This document shows, piece by piece, positions 63,358-64,000 of a DNA stretch of 64,000 bases (its first letter is position 1; each line of letters starts with the position of its first letter). A program made the translations under genes and the position numbers. The DNA comes from Microbacterium soli (GTDB lineage: Bacteria; Actinomycetota; Actinomycetes; Actinomycetales; Microbacteriaceae), in assembly GCF_039539005.1 (NCBI RefSeq), contig NZ_BAABCP010000001.1, positions 2,232,001-2,296,000 on the forward strand, read 5' to 3'. A model generated the notes under the pieces. It did not search any database. It was not told the DNA's origin and saw nothing but the letters and a program-made list of their open reading frames with translations.

Positions 63358-63632
63358 GCCGCCTCATCGTGGTCGGTGGTGAGCACCTCGGCGAGCTCGT
63401 CCAGCACGGCCTCGGCGTTCTCGCCGTCGGCGGTCAGCACCACGTGATCGCCGAAGTCGATGCCGAGGGCGACGACGGCGAGGATGCTGGCCGCGTTGAC
63501 GGGCTCGCCGGAGTCCTTGGCGATGGTCACCGGGATGCCCGACTCCTTCGCCTTCTGCGCGAAGAGCTTGGCGGGGCGCGCGTGCAGTCCGTGCGAGGAT
63601 CCGACGCGGACGGTGCGGGAGATGGCGGTCAT
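63354..63632 (-). CDS. ptsH: HPr family phosphocarrier protein
   Basis: 92-residue HPr. Active-site His in SSHGLHARPAKL near residue 16; Ser in VNAASILAVVALG near residue 49 corresponds to the regulatory Ser46 position. Coupled by four-base overlaps both to the upstream IIB-like gene and to ptsI. Confidence 0.94.
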   Translation of the reverse strand: MTAISRTVRVGSSHGLHARPAKLFAQKAKESGIPVTIAKDSGEPVNAASILAVVALGIDFGDHVVLTADGENAEAVLDELAEVLTTDHDEAA

Positions 63633-63952
63633 GGGGTGTCCTTCCGGTCGTGCGGCGCGGCCATCGCGTCGCGGAGGAGGCGCAGCGTGCGGCTGCCGTC
63701 GAAGTCGGTGAAGGAGTCCTCGGGGAGGACGATGACGCGGACGCGGGAGGCCAGCGACGCGCGGATGGTGTCGGCGTGATCGGCGATGTGCGGCCCCACC
63801 AGCACCGCATCGATCCCCACGGCCGAGCGCGCGGTGCGCTCGGTGCCCGCCTCGGCCGTCCAATCCAGCCCGGCCGCCGACGCCGCGCCGGACAGCCGCT
63901 GCGCGACGAACGTGCTGGACGCGCCGGCACCGCAGACGACGAGAATCCGCAT
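63629..63952 (-). CDS. PTS lactose/cellobiose-type EIIB-like protein
   Basis: 107-residue single-domain protein that begins MRILVVCGAGASSTF, the phosphocysteine loop (Cys8) of lactose/chitobiose-class IIB proteins. No matching IIC or IIA of that class is encoded in the operon, and the mannitol permease has its own IIB. It could be a regulatory phosphoprotein or serve a permease elsewhere. ATG 63952 is preceded by AAAGGAGG, which decides the start. First gene of the operon seen; its promoter lies at or beyond the window end. Confidence 0.8.
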   Translation of the reverse strand: MRILVVCGAGASSTFVAQRLSGAASAAGLDWTAEAGTERTARSAVGIDAVLVGPHIADHADTIRASLASRVRVIVLPEDSFTDFDGSRTLRLLRDAMAAPHDRKDTP

Positions 63953-64000
63953 CGATCCTCCTTTCACGATTCCATGACAGCGGAGTTCCCAGCGTTCTTC

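Overview
The window is high-GC bacterial chromosome, and its gene content points to an actinobacterium of the family Microbacteriaceae, most likely Microbacterium-like. The evidence is strong GC at third codon positions, frequent GTG starts, ATGA/GTGA stop-start overlaps, actinobacterial-type SdhCDAB, a CGNR zinc-finger protein, and a BMP-type nucleoside transporter fused in one operon to cdd/deoA/add. This placement is inferred from gene content; no 16S gene is present. There is no CRISPR array, insertion sequence, rRNA or prophage. One tRNA (Gln) is present.

Layout. 57-1849: an acetamidase/formamidase-family gene and an SDR. 1869-6288: a flavin disulfide-reductase-like protein and a VOC protein in one operon behind a promoter carrying two TCACC-N9-GGTGA palindromes, then a CGNR protein and an ABC-F ATPase. 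6505-21315: a catabolic island of 14 genes, namely a ThDP enzyme, a ketopantoate-reductase-like protein, a tripartite tricarboxylate transporter (TTT) binding protein, two NAD-dependent epimerase/dehydratases, a CMD-family protein, two cyclase-family hydrolases, an FAH-family protein, an alpha/beta hydrolase, an aldehyde dehydrogenase, an IclR regulator, and the TTT membrane subunits TctA and TctB. 21668-24302: a methionine-type ABC importer (metQ-metN-metI). 24311-28392: RluA-type pseudouridine synthase, MarR regulator, tRNA-Gln, glmU and prs. 28412-32182: an RnfD-like/ferredoxin-reductase fusion and a two-component system. 32247-38791: a sugar-acid operon with a FadR-type GntR regulator, an ABC sugar importer, a galactonate dehydratase and a mannonate-dehydratase-family enzyme. 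38869-45456: housekeeping genes (gnd, rplY, pth, trpS, exonuclease III, YihY protein). 45469-48925: sdhCDAB. 49080: mannose-1-phosphate guanylyltransferase. 50356-58461: nucleoside import and salvage operon. 58482-63952: mannitol PTS operon that also carries the general PTS proteins EI and HPr and an extra IIB protein.

The main discovery candidate is the island at 6.4-21.4 kb. Four promoters in it share a palindrome GTTGC-N7-GCAAC or a close variant. In the three plus-strand promoters a second copy or half-site lies exactly 20 bp upstream, just downstream of the -10 box, at the same distance from the -35. The fourth promoter drives tctB-tctA-iclR, so the IclR protein is the natural candidate regulator and would be autoregulated. 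The enzyme set (carboxylate uptake, epimerisation/dehydrogenation, ring or C-N hydrolysis, FAH-type cleavage, ThDP-dependent decarboxylation, aldehyde oxidation) contains no oxygenase and does not match a pathway I recognise. One of its hydrolases has Ala at the nucleophile position.

Functional assignments come from motif recognition and gene context by eye; no database search was possible.
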